DNA of 14,398 bases from Bacillota bacterium (lineage in GTDB: Bacteria; Bacillota; Clostridia; Christensenellales; Aristaeellaceae). Within the stretch, counting starts at the first letter, position 1. Every line of letters begins with the position of its first letter. The position numbers and the translations under genes were made by a program. The notes beneath the pieces are model-generated. The model ran no database searches. It had not been told where the DNA came from and worked only from the letters and a program-made list of their open reading frames with translations. Location of the stretch: positions 1 to 14,398 of the forward strand of contig JAGVSV010000249.1 of assembly GCA_019137115.1 (NCBI GenBank). Direction: 5' to 3'. Of the stretch, positions 7,125 through 14,318 are shown piece by piece.

Positions 7125-8657
7125 TCAGTTGCCGATGATCTCCGGGTTGCGCAGGAATTCGCCGGGCAGATAGATGCTGCCGGCCAGGCTGTCCGGCTGG
7201 CTGCCTTCCACAAAGAATGCCACGCGCTTGACCTGTGGCAGCGCGGTTAATGTGTTGACCAGCCCATAGACCATGATCCGTTCCGCCTGCGGCGTCAGCC
7301 CGCGGGCGCTTTCCATCACCGCCGACGAAAAGTTGATGACCATCGCGTCGTTGGGCTGCGCCACGCCGATGATCGCGGCGTCATTCAGCCCGGCCGGCAG
7401 GCAGGGGGACAGCCCCTGCACGCTGTCAGCCGCGTGCGGCCCTTCCATTAGCTGCCCCAAAATAAAGCGCGGATTGTACGCGCTGCGGTAGGGGACGGGC
7501 CGTTTGACCGCCGTCAGCGTGCCATTGGCGTTGGCAAAATAAAGCGTGGCATAGGTTAAGAGGAAATGCGGGAAATCCGAGCGGCGCATGACGCCGTCGG
7601 CAAAAAGGATCGAAACGCCGGAACCGGAGTAGGTGCCCGCCGGCACCACCGCGGTGACCGCCTCATGGCCGATGGATACGGTGATTCCCGTGATGCCGGG
7701 GATAAAGGTGGTCAGCGTCAGCGTGAGCGACGCCATCATCACCGAGCGCGGGATGCCCGCCTCGATCAGCTTTTCGTTGAACGTGTCCAGGAATTTGAGT
7801 GAAATGACCCGTTCCCCGGTGCCCGGCAGGGTGGTCAGCGCCGGCACCTCGCTTAACAGGCTGGCCAGGTCGGCAAAGCGCGGCACGCCGGGCAGCGTCT
7901 GCGCGCCCTGCGCCAGCGCCGCAATCAGCGCGGCGGCCATCTGCTCCCGCGTCTGCCCGGCCACCGTGATGGGCCGCGCCTCCGCCACCACGCCGCGCCC
8001 GGCGGACACCGGGAAATACAGCGTGGCGACCGCCGAAAACCGCCGCGTCGCGCCGTCCATGGCGCTGGCCTGCGCGCTGACATTTTCCCAGCGCGCCACC
8101 GCGTCCTCATTGCCGGTCTGCCGGAAGCTGCCCGCCGGGAAGGTGGCGGCGGTGTCCACACCGGGCTGCATGCCGGCGATCAGCACGTTGACATAACGGA
8201 TGTCCGCAAACTGGGTCAATGTGTTGGCGATCGCGCGGCTGATCGTATACAGGCTCCGTGCGTCCAGCATCAGCGCGGTTGCGCCCAGATCCACCGTGGC
8301 CACATCGCCGGACAGTTCCACGGCGCTGCCGGTCATTAACTGCAAAGTGCCGTCCTGCCACAGCGGCAATGCGCTGTCGCTGCCGGGGAAGGACAGCAAT
8401 CGGCGCACCACCGCTTCCGCCGGATGCCGGAACGGCTCCAGCAGCATGCGCTCCGCCACCATGGTCAGCTGCCCGCCCACGCCATGGGGCAGTGACAGCT
8501 GCACTGTGCGGGCGTACTCGGTCAGCGCGTCCCCGGCGGGCACCGCATAGCGGCTGACCACCGGCGGCAGCGTGCTGGGCGCGGACGCCCACGCCACACC
8601 CGGGCTGACCAACAGCAATCCGGCGGTCAGGAGCGAAGCCAGGCGCTTGCTGTTCAT
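7125..8657 (-). CDS. Secreted protein with tandem GerM-like domains (three units)
   Basis: A 510-residue exported protein. Residues 1-25 form a signal peptide ending AWASA with no lipobox cysteine, so it is likely released by signal peptidase I or stays attached by its helix. The C-terminal unit (about 368-505) is a clear GerMN domain: TLYFANANG, a LMEGP segment, MVINFSS, VYGLVNTLTALPQVKRV and FFVEG. A second unit at about 45-170 repeats VATVDLG, AIANTLTQF and YVNVLIAG. A more diverged third at about 207-340 repeats TLYFPVSAG, an alanine-rich helix, VISLKFLD and LTLTLTTFIPGI. GerM of Bacillus, which has two such domains, links the SpoIIIA complex to the forespore envelope; the domain has a ring-building fold. 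The gene overlaps the upstream GerM gene by ATGA. A sporulation role is likely but not shown. Confidence 0.85.
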   Translation of the reverse strand: MNSKRLASLLTAGLLLVSPGVAWASAPSTLPPVVSRYAVPAGDALTEYARTVQLSLPHGVGGQLTMVAERMLLEPFRHPAEAVVRRLLSFPGSDSALPLWQDGTLQLMTGSAVELSGDVATVDLGATALMLDARSLYTISRAIANTLTQFADIRYVNVLIAGMQPGVDTAATFPAGSFRQTGNEDAVARWENVSAQASAMDGATRRFSAVATLYFPVSAGRGVVAEARPITVAGQTREQMAAALIAALAQGAQTLPGVPRFADLASLLSEVPALTTLPGTGERVISLKFLDTFNEKLIEAGIPRSVMMASLTLTLTTFIPGITGITVSIGHEAVTAVVPAGTYSGSGVSILFADGVMRRSDFPHFLLTYATLYFANANGTLTAVKRPVPYRSAYNPRFILGQLMEGPHAADSVQGLSPCLPAGLNDAAIIGVAQPNDAMVINFSSAVMESARGLTPQAERIMVYGLVNTLTALPQVKRVAFFVEGSQPDSLAGSIYLPGEFLRNPEIIGN

Positions 8658-9583
8658 GGCCCCACCACCGCCAGGCGCAGCAGCGATTCATACGAAGGCC
8701 GCCAGATGCCGTCCGCGCGCACCAGCACCAGCGGAAACGCGGGCAGGGTGAACACCCCGCCGGACGCTTCCAGCTCCAGCGTGGCGGCCACCACCGCGGT
8801 GCTCCCATCCGGCGACACCGTGCCCGGCGTGATCGTATAGGCCACCAGCTTGAGTGATTCGTCAAAGGCGGTGGCCATCTCGGCCTGTGACGGGCGCAGG
8901 TCGCGGGTCAGGTCATACAGCGTGCGCCAGTCGCGCTGCTGCCAGGCTGACAGGGTCAACCCCGCCATCACCGCGGGCGTCAAAATGCGCGCTTCCTGCC
9001 GCGTCAATGGGTCGGGCAGGGCGGCGGACTCCTCCAGATAGTAGCTTTCCTCCAGGCGCATGGAGGTGCGCACCGTGGTTTCGGCGCGCACCAGCACCTG
9101 CACGCGGCGGAACTCGCCGCGTTCCGTCACCGTGTTCACCAATGCCGCCATCGCCAGCCGTCGGCGCAGCTTGGCTTCGGCCAGGTCATTGGGCGCGGTC
9201 AGCGCCCCTTCATCCGGGTACCGGCCCAGCAGCGCTTCATTGAATATGATGAACAGCAAATCGCCCTCGGGTTGCACCGAGAGCACTTGCGTGCCCGGCG
9301 GAAACAGCGGCGACAGGCTGTCGGACGTGGGGGCGGGTCCGGCCACCAGCGCCTCGGCGGCAGCTTGCTCAAAGGACACCGTCTGGCTGGATGCGATCTC
9401 GCGCAACTCGGTGGCCAGATACGGCGTGCCATCCAGACGGAAATACAGCACTGCCGTCTGGGCGGTGGGGAGGTTTTGCTGCGGCTGCGCGTCCAGCACC
9501 TGGGCGGATGCGGATAATGTCATGCTCAACAGCAGCAACATCGCCGCCGTCCAACGGGCGGCGCGGTCAAAAAGGGGACGCAT
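8654..9583 (-). CDS. Secreted single-GerM-domain protein with NTF2-like tail
   Basis: A 309-residue exported protein. The ATG at 9583 is preferred to a longer open frame reaching 9670 because it begins exactly at a signal peptide (basic RAAR, hydrophobic MLLLLSM, cleavage near SASA, about residue 27) and forms TAATG with the stop of the preceding gene. A GerMN domain spans about 43-172: AVLYFRLDG, ALVAGPAP, FPPGTQVLSV, LFIIFNEALL, AALVNTVTE and VQVLVRAE. The remainder (about 205-305) looks like an NTF2/SnoaL-type alpha-beta domain (helix with WQQRDWRTLYDL, then strands ending in DGIWRPSYESLL); this part is tentative. No lipobox cysteine is present. It is translationally coupled on both sides, so it is expected to be made in ratio with the three-unit GerM protein and to act with it outside the membrane. 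Confidence 0.82.
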   Translation of the reverse strand: MRPLFDRAARWTAAMLLLLSMTLSASAQVLDAQPQQNLPTAQTAVLYFRLDGTPYLATELREIASSQTVSFEQAAAEALVAGPAPTSDSLSPLFPPGTQVLSVQPEGDLLFIIFNEALLGRYPDEGALTAPNDLAEAKLRRRLAMAALVNTVTERGEFRRVQVLVRAETTVRTSMRLEESYYLEESAALPDPLTRQEARILTPAVMAGLTLSAWQQRDWRTLYDLTRDLRPSQAEMATAFDESLKLVAYTITPGTVSPDGSTAVVAATLELEASGGVFTLPAFPLVLVRADGIWRPSYESLLRLAVVGP

Positions 9584-10353
9584 TATGCGTCCCGGGCCGG
9601 ATCGGTGCCGATGTAGCAGCCGCGCAGCTTCTGCACCGCGCGCTCCAGCGCGTCCTTGCTGTTGTTCCACGGCTTGTCGGCGTTGCGGTAATCAAACTTG
9701 AGCGTGAACCACTCCAGGTCCTGGGCCGTGCGGTTGAAGCTTTGTTCGGCCAGTTCGCTCAGCGCCTCCAGCAGCGTCACCTGATGGGCAGGGTTCAAAT
9801 GCTCCCGCGCCATGTCGATCAGCAGCGCCGTGTCCTTCATGCAAAAGCCCTTTGATGCCTTGACCGCCTTGCGGAACCCCTCGTCGGTTTTCCACAGGTG
9901 CAGGAAGGTATAGGCGTAGCGCTTCATGTTGTCGTCCACGCTTTCGCACAGCACGCAGCTGTCCACCAGCGCCTGGATGCCCCTGGCCGCATCGCCCGAA
10001 CCGGCGCCGCCCCGCCGCGTCAGGCGCTTCAGCATGGGCTGCCCGGCCGCCTCGCGTGCGGCGGCGGTGGCCTGCTCCAGGTACGCCGCGAACTTTTTCT
10101 GCGTATGCAGCATATGGGAATGCATCATCAGCGCGTGGCCCAGGCGGTTTTGCTTGGCGTACAGCATGTGCTGGTGCGCCGGGCAGAACCCCTTTTCATT
10201 CACCTGGATGCGCGTATCGCTCTCCATGACCGAGGCACCGAGATAGCGGTCGACCATCAGGTGCTCGGTTCTGCGGCGCAGGAAGCACAGCGGGCACTCG
10301 CCGTCCGGCTTGAGCGCGTCCCATACCGGGATGGTGTCAATGTGGTATCTCAT
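9583..10353 (-). CDS. DUF6062 family protein
   Basis: A 256-residue soluble protein that I recognise as the DUF6062 family of Clostridia, function unknown. Two similar Cys modules are visible: C20-P-L-C23 followed by GFC57PAH60, and C133-V-L-C136 followed by GFC171. In each case a CxLC knuckle is followed some 35 residues later by a K-G-F-C motif, suggesting an internal duplication and metal (probably zinc) or thiol chemistry. There is no signal peptide or membrane segment. The rest is helical and rich in His, Met and basic residues. The start is ATG at 10353 with GAGGTAG located in the end of the upstream gene, one base from its stop. The stop overlaps the next start as TAATG. Its place between a membrane protein and exported GerM proteins implies a shared pathway; no enzyme activity can be claimed. 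Confidence 0.82.
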   Translation of the reverse strand: MRYHIDTIPVWDALKPDGECPLCFLRRRTEHLMVDRYLGASVMESDTRIQVNEKGFCPAHQHMLYAKQNRLGHALMMHSHMLHTQKKFAAYLEQATAAAREAAGQPMLKRLTRRGGAGSGDAARGIQALVDSCVLCESVDDNMKRYAYTFLHLWKTDEGFRKAVKASKGFCMKDTALLIDMAREHLNPAHQVTLLEALSELAEQSFNRTAQDLEWFTLKFDYRNADKPWNNSKDALERAVQKLRGCYIGTDPARDA

Positions 10354-10354
10354 A

Positions 10355-11428
10355 CTACCTCGATGGCGCGTGGCAATACACGCACGGTTTCAGGTTGGCG
10401 AAGGTGGCATTGCCGATATCGCGGAAGTAGAAGCTGGCCGTCAGCGGCAGATACTTCTGGTTGATGCTGCTGCAGTTGGGATCCAGGTGGTAGAACGTGC
10501 CGCCGTCGGCATTGTAGAACAACAGCATGTCCGGGCTGGCGGTGGTCAGCGGCGCCAGCGACACGGCGGGCGTCGCGGCCGCCTTGTCGGGCGTCAACTG
10601 CTGGGGCGAGGTTAACGAGTTGGGGTCGACATACCACACGTCGTTCACCCGCATCATCAGCACCAGAAAGCGGAAGAGCAGCGGCTCCTGCCCGTTGCTT
10701 TTGTCAATGGACGCCTCCATCGTGACCGTGCGCAGGGAGTCCGCGTCGGTGCCGGACACCTCCGTCACCTTGTAGTCCACCGGCGTGCGGTTGGAGCGGA
10801 TCTGGAACATCTTGCGCTGGGCGTCGTCCTGCGCCTGCACCCAGCTGGGCAGGGACACGGACACCATGCCGCCGTAATCCTGGGCGATCCAGGCGGACAT
10901 GAACTGCTCCAGCCGCTGCTGCACCAGCGATTTGCTGCCCGGGTCGGTGGTGGCCTTGGGCTGGCTTTCCTCGGCGCGCTGGGACATGCCCACCAGCCCG
11001 GTCTCGGTGTTGATGTTGAACTGGCTGGTCAGGTCGTTGGTGGTTCCGGTCAGGTTGACGCCCGGCGCGGGGGACAGCCACAGCGTGAACAGCACGATCA
11101 GCACCATCGCCACGTGCAGCAGCGTCAGCGTCAGCCGCGCGTTGGGCACAAAGGCGTTGCCCAGCCACATCATCATCAGCGCCGTGCAGGCGACCAGCAC
11201 GTAGATTAGGTTGACGGTGTTGTTGTTCACCAGCAGGCTCACGATAAAAAACACCGGCAGCACGAACATCAGCAGCACCTGCAGCACCGCAAAACTGCGC
11301 GGCGCGTTCTGCTCGTCCTGGTAGTCGCCCACGCGCTGCGGCGGGCGGGGCACACTGCGCTTGCGCTGGGGGGTTCGTTTGATGTTATGCAGCGGCGCGC
11401 TGGAATAGCGCGTTCGGTTGTCGCTCAT
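10355..11428 (-). CDS. Three-helix membrane protein with C-terminal Cys/His module
   Basis: A 357-residue protein of unknown function. A basic, proline-rich cytoplasmic N-terminus (1-44) is followed by three hydrophobic segments at about 45-67, 71-93 and 98-119. A soluble region follows, with an NTF2-like or DUF4878-like stretch at about 165-270 (QFMSAWIAQDYGGMVS, later VNDVWYVDP). The C-terminus (about 303-355) carries a module with H314, C319, C349 and C352 (TFYHLDPNC then KPCVYCHAP). It resembles the small Ada-like zinc-binding modules found at ends of many clostridial surface proteins. With three helices, the soluble part would be outside if the N-terminus is inside. It is the first gene of a four-gene operon and has AAAGGGAATGG before the ATG. 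A zinc site is inferred from spacing, not proven. Confidence 0.75.
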   Translation of the reverse strand: MSDNRTRYSSAPLHNIKRTPQRKRSVPRPPQRVGDYQDEQNAPRSFAVLQVLLMFVLPVFFIVSLLVNNNTVNLIYVLVACTALMMMWLGNAFVPNARLTLTLLHVAMVLIVLFTLWLSPAPGVNLTGTTNDLTSQFNINTETGLVGMSQRAEESQPKATTDPGSKSLVQQRLEQFMSAWIAQDYGGMVSVSLPSWVQAQDDAQRKMFQIRSNRTPVDYKVTEVSGTDADSLRTVTMEASIDKSNGQEPLLFRFLVLMMRVNDVWYVDPNSLTSPQQLTPDKAAATPAVSLAPLTTASPDMLLFYNADGGTFYHLDPNCSSINQKYLPLTASFYFRDIGNATFANLKPCVYCHAPSR

Positions 11429-11469
11429 CTTGCCATTCCCTTTCCATTGGCGTGCTTCAAGTCAACACA

Positions 11470-11478
11470 ATCATAACA
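11470..11478 (-). promoter_or_regulatory. Extended -10 promoter candidate for the GerM/DUF6062 operon
   Basis: On the minus strand the gap between dnaX and the membrane protein reads TGTTATGAT, an extended -10 element (TGn then TATGAT), in an AT-rich patch. A good -35 hexamer is not seen at 17-18 bases. The predicted start is near 11463, giving a leader of about 35 bases. No terminator hairpin for dnaX is visible in this 80-base gap, so read-through from dnaX is also possible. Confidence 0.45.
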
Positions 11479-11508
11479 TATTTGTAAGAGAATGGATATA
11501 TGTACAGG

Positions 11509-13152
11509 CTATTCCAGCGGCTGATCGCCCTTGACGATGATGTTCTCGCGGCCGAAGACCTCGGCCAGGCGCTGGATGTCGGTCTGCGCGCGCTCGCGGG
11601 CGTTTTCCTGCTCGGCGACGGCGTGCGCCTCCGCTGGCTCAAAGGACACCGGACGGCCCATTTCCTCGGTCAGGATTGCTTCCACCTTGTCCTTGCGGCC
11701 GGGGCCGGACAGGAAGGTGACAAAAAACTTCTTTTCCTGCGGGAACTCCAGCCGGAACACGCCATCGTCAAAGCCGCCGAAGCGCCCCTCGTTGAGCATG
11801 CCCAATATCGACGGCAGCTCCTTGGCGGCGCGCTTGAGCATGGCGTTCCACGCGTTTTTGGGCAGCACTTCGCCGGTAGCGGGCGCCGGGACTGGTGCAG
11901 TTTCCTCCACAGATGCGGGCGCGGGCACAGCCGCTTCCACCTGTTTTGGCGTTCGTTTGGGCTTGCCGGGGACGGTCGTCACCGGCGGGGCAGCCGCCGC
12001 TTCCGGCATGACCGGCGCCTCGCGCAGCTTGCGCTCCATTTCGTCCAGCCGGATGCGCAGCGACGCGCTGTCGCCCTCCTCGCGCACCTGGCAGGCTTTC
12101 AGCGAGAACACCTCCAGCGCCGCGCGCGGCGAGGACGCCCAGCGCGTGCCGGCTTCGGCCAGGGCGCACTGGCTCAGCAGCTCGGTAAACAGGCGCAGCG
12201 GCGCGGTTTGCGCCTGGGATAAATATCGCTCCCGATTTTCCTCCGTTGTGTCGCGCAGCAAATCGCCGTGCAGACCGGCGGCGATCACCTGCCGCAGGTG
12301 ATGGGACAGGTCGCGCAGAAACACCTGCACGTCGCGCCCGGAGCGCATCAGCTCATCGGTGAGCCGCAGGCTTTCGGCGGCGTCGCCTTGTAGCAGCGCG
12401 CTGGTGAACGTAAACAGGAAGCCGGGGTCCACCGACCCCATCGCCTCGCGCACGCGCGCCTCGGTCAGGTCGCCCCCGGTGCCCAGGCAGATGTCCATCA
12501 GGCTCCACGCGTCGCGCATGCTGCCCTCGGCGGCCAGCGCGATTAATTGCAGCGCCGCCGGCTCCGCCGTGCGCCCGTCGGTGAGCGCCAACTTCAGGCG
12601 CTCGGCGATCTGCTGTTCGCCGATGCGGCCAAAGTCAAACCGCTGGCAGCGCGAGAGGATCGTTGCGGGGATTTTCTGCGGCTCAGTCGTCGCCAGGATA
12701 AACACCATGTAGGGCGGCGGCTCCTCCAGCGTTTTGAGCAGCGCGTTGAACGCCGAGGTGGACAGCATGTGCACCTCGTCGATGATGTACACCTTGTGCC
12801 GCACAAACTGCGGGGGATAGCTGACCTTTTCCAGCATCTCGCGGATCTCTTCCACGCGGCTGTTGCTGGCCGCGTCCATTTCAAACACGTCCAGCGTGGC
12901 GTCCGACGAGAGCATCGTACAGGCCTCGCAAACAAGGCACGGGTCGCCGTCCTGGGGGTTCAGGCAGTTGATGACCATGGCCATGATGCGCGCGGCGCTG
13001 GTTTTGCCGGTGCCCCGGCTGCCGCAGAACAGGTAGGCGTGCGCGATGTGCCCGCTTTTTGCCTGGTTGCGCAGCGTGCGCACGATGTTGTCCTGCCCCA
13101 CCATCTGGGAGAAGGTGCGGGGCCGCCAGCTACGGTACAGGGATTGATACAT
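11509..13152 (-). CDS. dnaX: DNA polymerase III subunit gamma/tau
   Basis: Clamp-loader ATPase of the replisome, 547 residues, close to the Bacillus form. It has an AAA+ core (1 to about 240) with Walker A GSRGTGKTS (44-52), a zinc knuckle of C63, C72, C75 and C78, Walker B YIIDEVHML (D125/E126) and the sensor SRC motif in TILSRCQRF. A helical collar (domain III) follows to about 370, then a Pro/Ala/Val-rich linker. The C-terminal tau-like domain (about 435-547) starts at NAWNAMLKRAAKELPS. The ATG at 13152 is chosen over an in-frame TTG at 13170 because MYQSLYRSWRP is the family N-terminus and AGGCGG lies before it. It follows yitT closely. The usual neighbours ybaB, recR and the SRP RNA gene are not adjacent. 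No canonical frameshift signal for a short gamma form was found. Confidence 0.96.
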   Translation of the reverse strand: MYQSLYRSWRPRTFSQMVGQDNIVRTLRNQAKSGHIAHAYLFCGSRGTGKTSAARIMAMVINCLNPQDGDPCLVCEACTMLSSDATLDVFEMDAASNSRVEEIREMLEKVSYPPQFVRHKVYIIDEVHMLSTSAFNALLKTLEEPPPYMVFILATTEPQKIPATILSRCQRFDFGRIGEQQIAERLKLALTDGRTAEPAALQLIALAAEGSMRDAWSLMDICLGTGGDLTEARVREAMGSVDPGFLFTFTSALLQGDAAESLRLTDELMRSGRDVQVFLRDLSHHLRQVIAAGLHGDLLRDTTEENRERYLSQAQTAPLRLFTELLSQCALAEAGTRWASSPRAALEVFSLKACQVREEGDSASLRIRLDEMERKLREAPVMPEAAAAPPVTTVPGKPKRTPKQVEAAVPAPASVEETAPVPAPATGEVLPKNAWNAMLKRAAKELPSILGMLNEGRFGGFDDGVFRLEFPQEKKFFVTFLSGPGRKDKVEAILTEEMGRPVSFEPAEAHAVAEQENARERAQTDIQRLAEVFGRENIIVKGDQPLE

Positions 13153-13166
13153 GCTTTTACCGCCTG

Positions 13167-14039
13167 TCAAAATCCGTCGTCAAGGATGCCCCGGAAGCCT
13201 TCGCCCAGGGTCTCGTGGGTGTCGGTGATGAACATGAATGCCTTAGGGTCTTCCTCCTGCACGATTTGCTTCAGGCGCGTGACCTCCATGCGCCCCACCA
13301 CGCACAGCAGCATGCGCACGCCCTGCCCGCTGTACGAGCCGGTGGCGTCAATGATCGTCACCCCGCGGCCCAACTCGTTCATCAGCCGCCCGGCAATGGC
13401 CGCGTCCTGGTTGGTGATGACATTGCAGGCCTTGTCCGTGCCAATGCCGGCCAGCACGGTGTCCAGCACGCGGGCGGCGATGTACACGCAGATCAGCGCG
13501 TACATGGCGTGCTCGGCGCTCATGGTAAAACCGGCCATCAATATCACCGCCACGTCAAACGCGAACAGAAACGCACCCACGGTGATGGGCGGCACCTTCT
13601 GGTGCACCAGGCGCGCCAGCAGGTCGGTGCCGCCGGTGGTGGCCCCGCCGCGCAGGATCAGGCCCAGCCCCACGCCCAGCAGCACCCCGCCGAACACCGA
13701 GGCCATCAGCGGGTCGTGGGTCAGGGGCTTGACCTTGATTAAGTCAATCAGCAGCGAAAACACCACCGTGGCAACTGCCGTGCGCAGCAAAAAGCGCCGG
13801 CCCATCATGCGCCAGCCGTACAGAAACAGCGGGATGTTCAAGCCCAGGCTGACCAGACCGGTGGGCAGCCCGAACGCGTAGGTGATGATGGTGGCAATGC
13901 CCGTTACGCCGCCCGGGGCGATGTTGTTGGGCAGCAGAAACATCGGGTAGGACAGCGCGCCCAGCGCGCAGCCGACCAGAATATAGGCATACCTGAGCCC
14001 CAGGTCGCGGCGCTTGGGCGTGCCCGGTGTCGTTGTCAT
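13167..14039 (-). CDS. YitT family membrane protein with DUF2179 domain
   Basis: A 290-residue integral membrane protein of the YitT/YpjC family. About five to six hydrophobic segments span roughly 15-200, with the family motifs NNIAPGGVTG (38-47) and the glycine-rich RGGATTGGTDLL (130-141). A cytosolic DUF2179 ferredoxin-like domain follows (about 205-285: ITNQDAAIAGRLM, GRGVTIIDATGSYSG, EDPKAFMFITDTHETLGEGF). Substrate is unknown for the family. The ATG at 14039 is chosen over an in-frame upstream GTG-type extension to 14129 because the extension is not membrane-protein-like and covers the leader; a GGAAG ribosome binding site precedes 14039. It has its own promoter upstream and is followed after 14 bases by dnaX, so this promoter probably also drives dnaX. 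Confidence 0.93.
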   Translation of the reverse strand: MTTTPGTPKRRDLGLRYAYILVGCALGALSYPMFLLPNNIAPGGVTGIATIITYAFGLPTGLVSLGLNIPLFLYGWRMMGRRFLLRTAVATVVFSLLIDLIKVKPLTHDPLMASVFGGVLLGVGLGLILRGGATTGGTDLLARLVHQKVPPITVGAFLFAFDVAVILMAGFTMSAEHAMYALICVYIAARVLDTVLAGIGTDKACNVITNQDAAIAGRLMNELGRGVTIIDATGSYSGQGVRMLLCVVGRMEVTRLKQIVQEEDPKAFMFITDTHETLGEGFRGILDDGF

Positions 14040-14075
14040 GCGGATGGCTGCTTCCTTTCGGTGGGGACACGGCGT

Positions 14076-14091
14076 GCGGGCGAGTGCCCGC
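14076..14091 (-). other. Hairpin in the yitT leader
   Basis: GCGGGC and GCCCGC pair over a four-base loop within the roughly 65-base untranslated leader of yitT. It lies about 15 bases before the ribosome binding site and has no U-tract. It may slow or tune translation, or be chance. Confidence 0.3.
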
Positions 14092-14110
14092 TGCCTCCCT
14101 GATGGATATA

Positions 14111-14139
14111 AGGATAGCCACCGGCCCATCCGCTGTCAA
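14111..14139 (-). promoter_or_regulatory. Sigma-A-like promoter of yitT-dnaX
   Basis: On the minus strand TTGACA (14139-14134), an exact -35 consensus, is followed after 17 bases by TATCCT (14116-14111). The predicted start is near 14104, giving a leader of about 65 bases. An 8-base palindrome AACATGTT (14139-14146) touches the -35 and could be an operator. Confidence 0.65.
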
Positions 14140-14177
14140 ACATGTTCTGTTTCTGCTTTTGATTGACAATTTTCGCA

Positions 14178-14190
14178 CGCAATGCTTGCG
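14178..14190. promoter_or_regulatory. Inverted repeat overlapping the ridA-side -35
   Basis: CGCAA-TGC-TTGCG is a perfect 5-bp inverted repeat with a 3-base centre, lying between the divergent promoters and covering the -35 of the rightward one. It has the form of a small repressor or activator half-site pair. No cognate regulator is identified. Confidence 0.3.
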
Positions 14191-14214
14191 CGTTATTTTG
14201 GCGGGAGGTATGAT
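14186..14214 (+). promoter_or_regulatory. Promoter candidate for the RidA-family gene
   Basis: TTGCGC (14186-14191) and TATGAT (14209-14214) are 17 bases apart, with a predicted start near 14221. This leaves an untranslated leader of about 98 bases before the ATG at 14319. A better -35 (TTGACA, 14163-14168) lies too far upstream, 40 bases from this -10. Confidence 0.5.
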
Positions 14215-14318
14215 AGCCGCAACAAGCATACACAGGCCACTACCAGCGGGTACTTGCCATTCCAAGATCCATGGGTTTCGGGTTCCGACCGGTTTACCGT
14301 ACAAAGGAGGATTCCCAC

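Noticed and set aside
9060..9701. 213-codon plus-strand frame opposite the single-GerM gene
   Set aside because: Composition is typical of a GC-rich shadow frame, while the minus strand has a signal peptide and a GerM domain.
11429..11508. SRP RNA or another small RNA gene next to dnaX
   Set aside because: Only 80 bases, without the conserved SRP helix-8 motifs or any stable hairpin; it reads as a promoter region.
11851..11863. A5 run in dnaX as a programmed frameshift site for a short gamma form
   Set aside because: In the reading frame it is CCC AAA AAC, which is not a proper X-XXY-YYZ heptamer (the base before AAA is C), and no downstream stimulatory hairpin was evident.
12547..13881. 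444-codon open frame on the plus strand opposite dnaX and yitT
   Set aside because: Shadow of two well-supported minus-strand genes. It crosses the junction between them and shows no domain or good start.
14134..14147. LexA/SOS box near the yitT promoter
   Set aside because: The palindrome is AAC-AT-GTT with a two-base centre; the Gram-positive SOS box needs GAAC and GTTC four bases apart.
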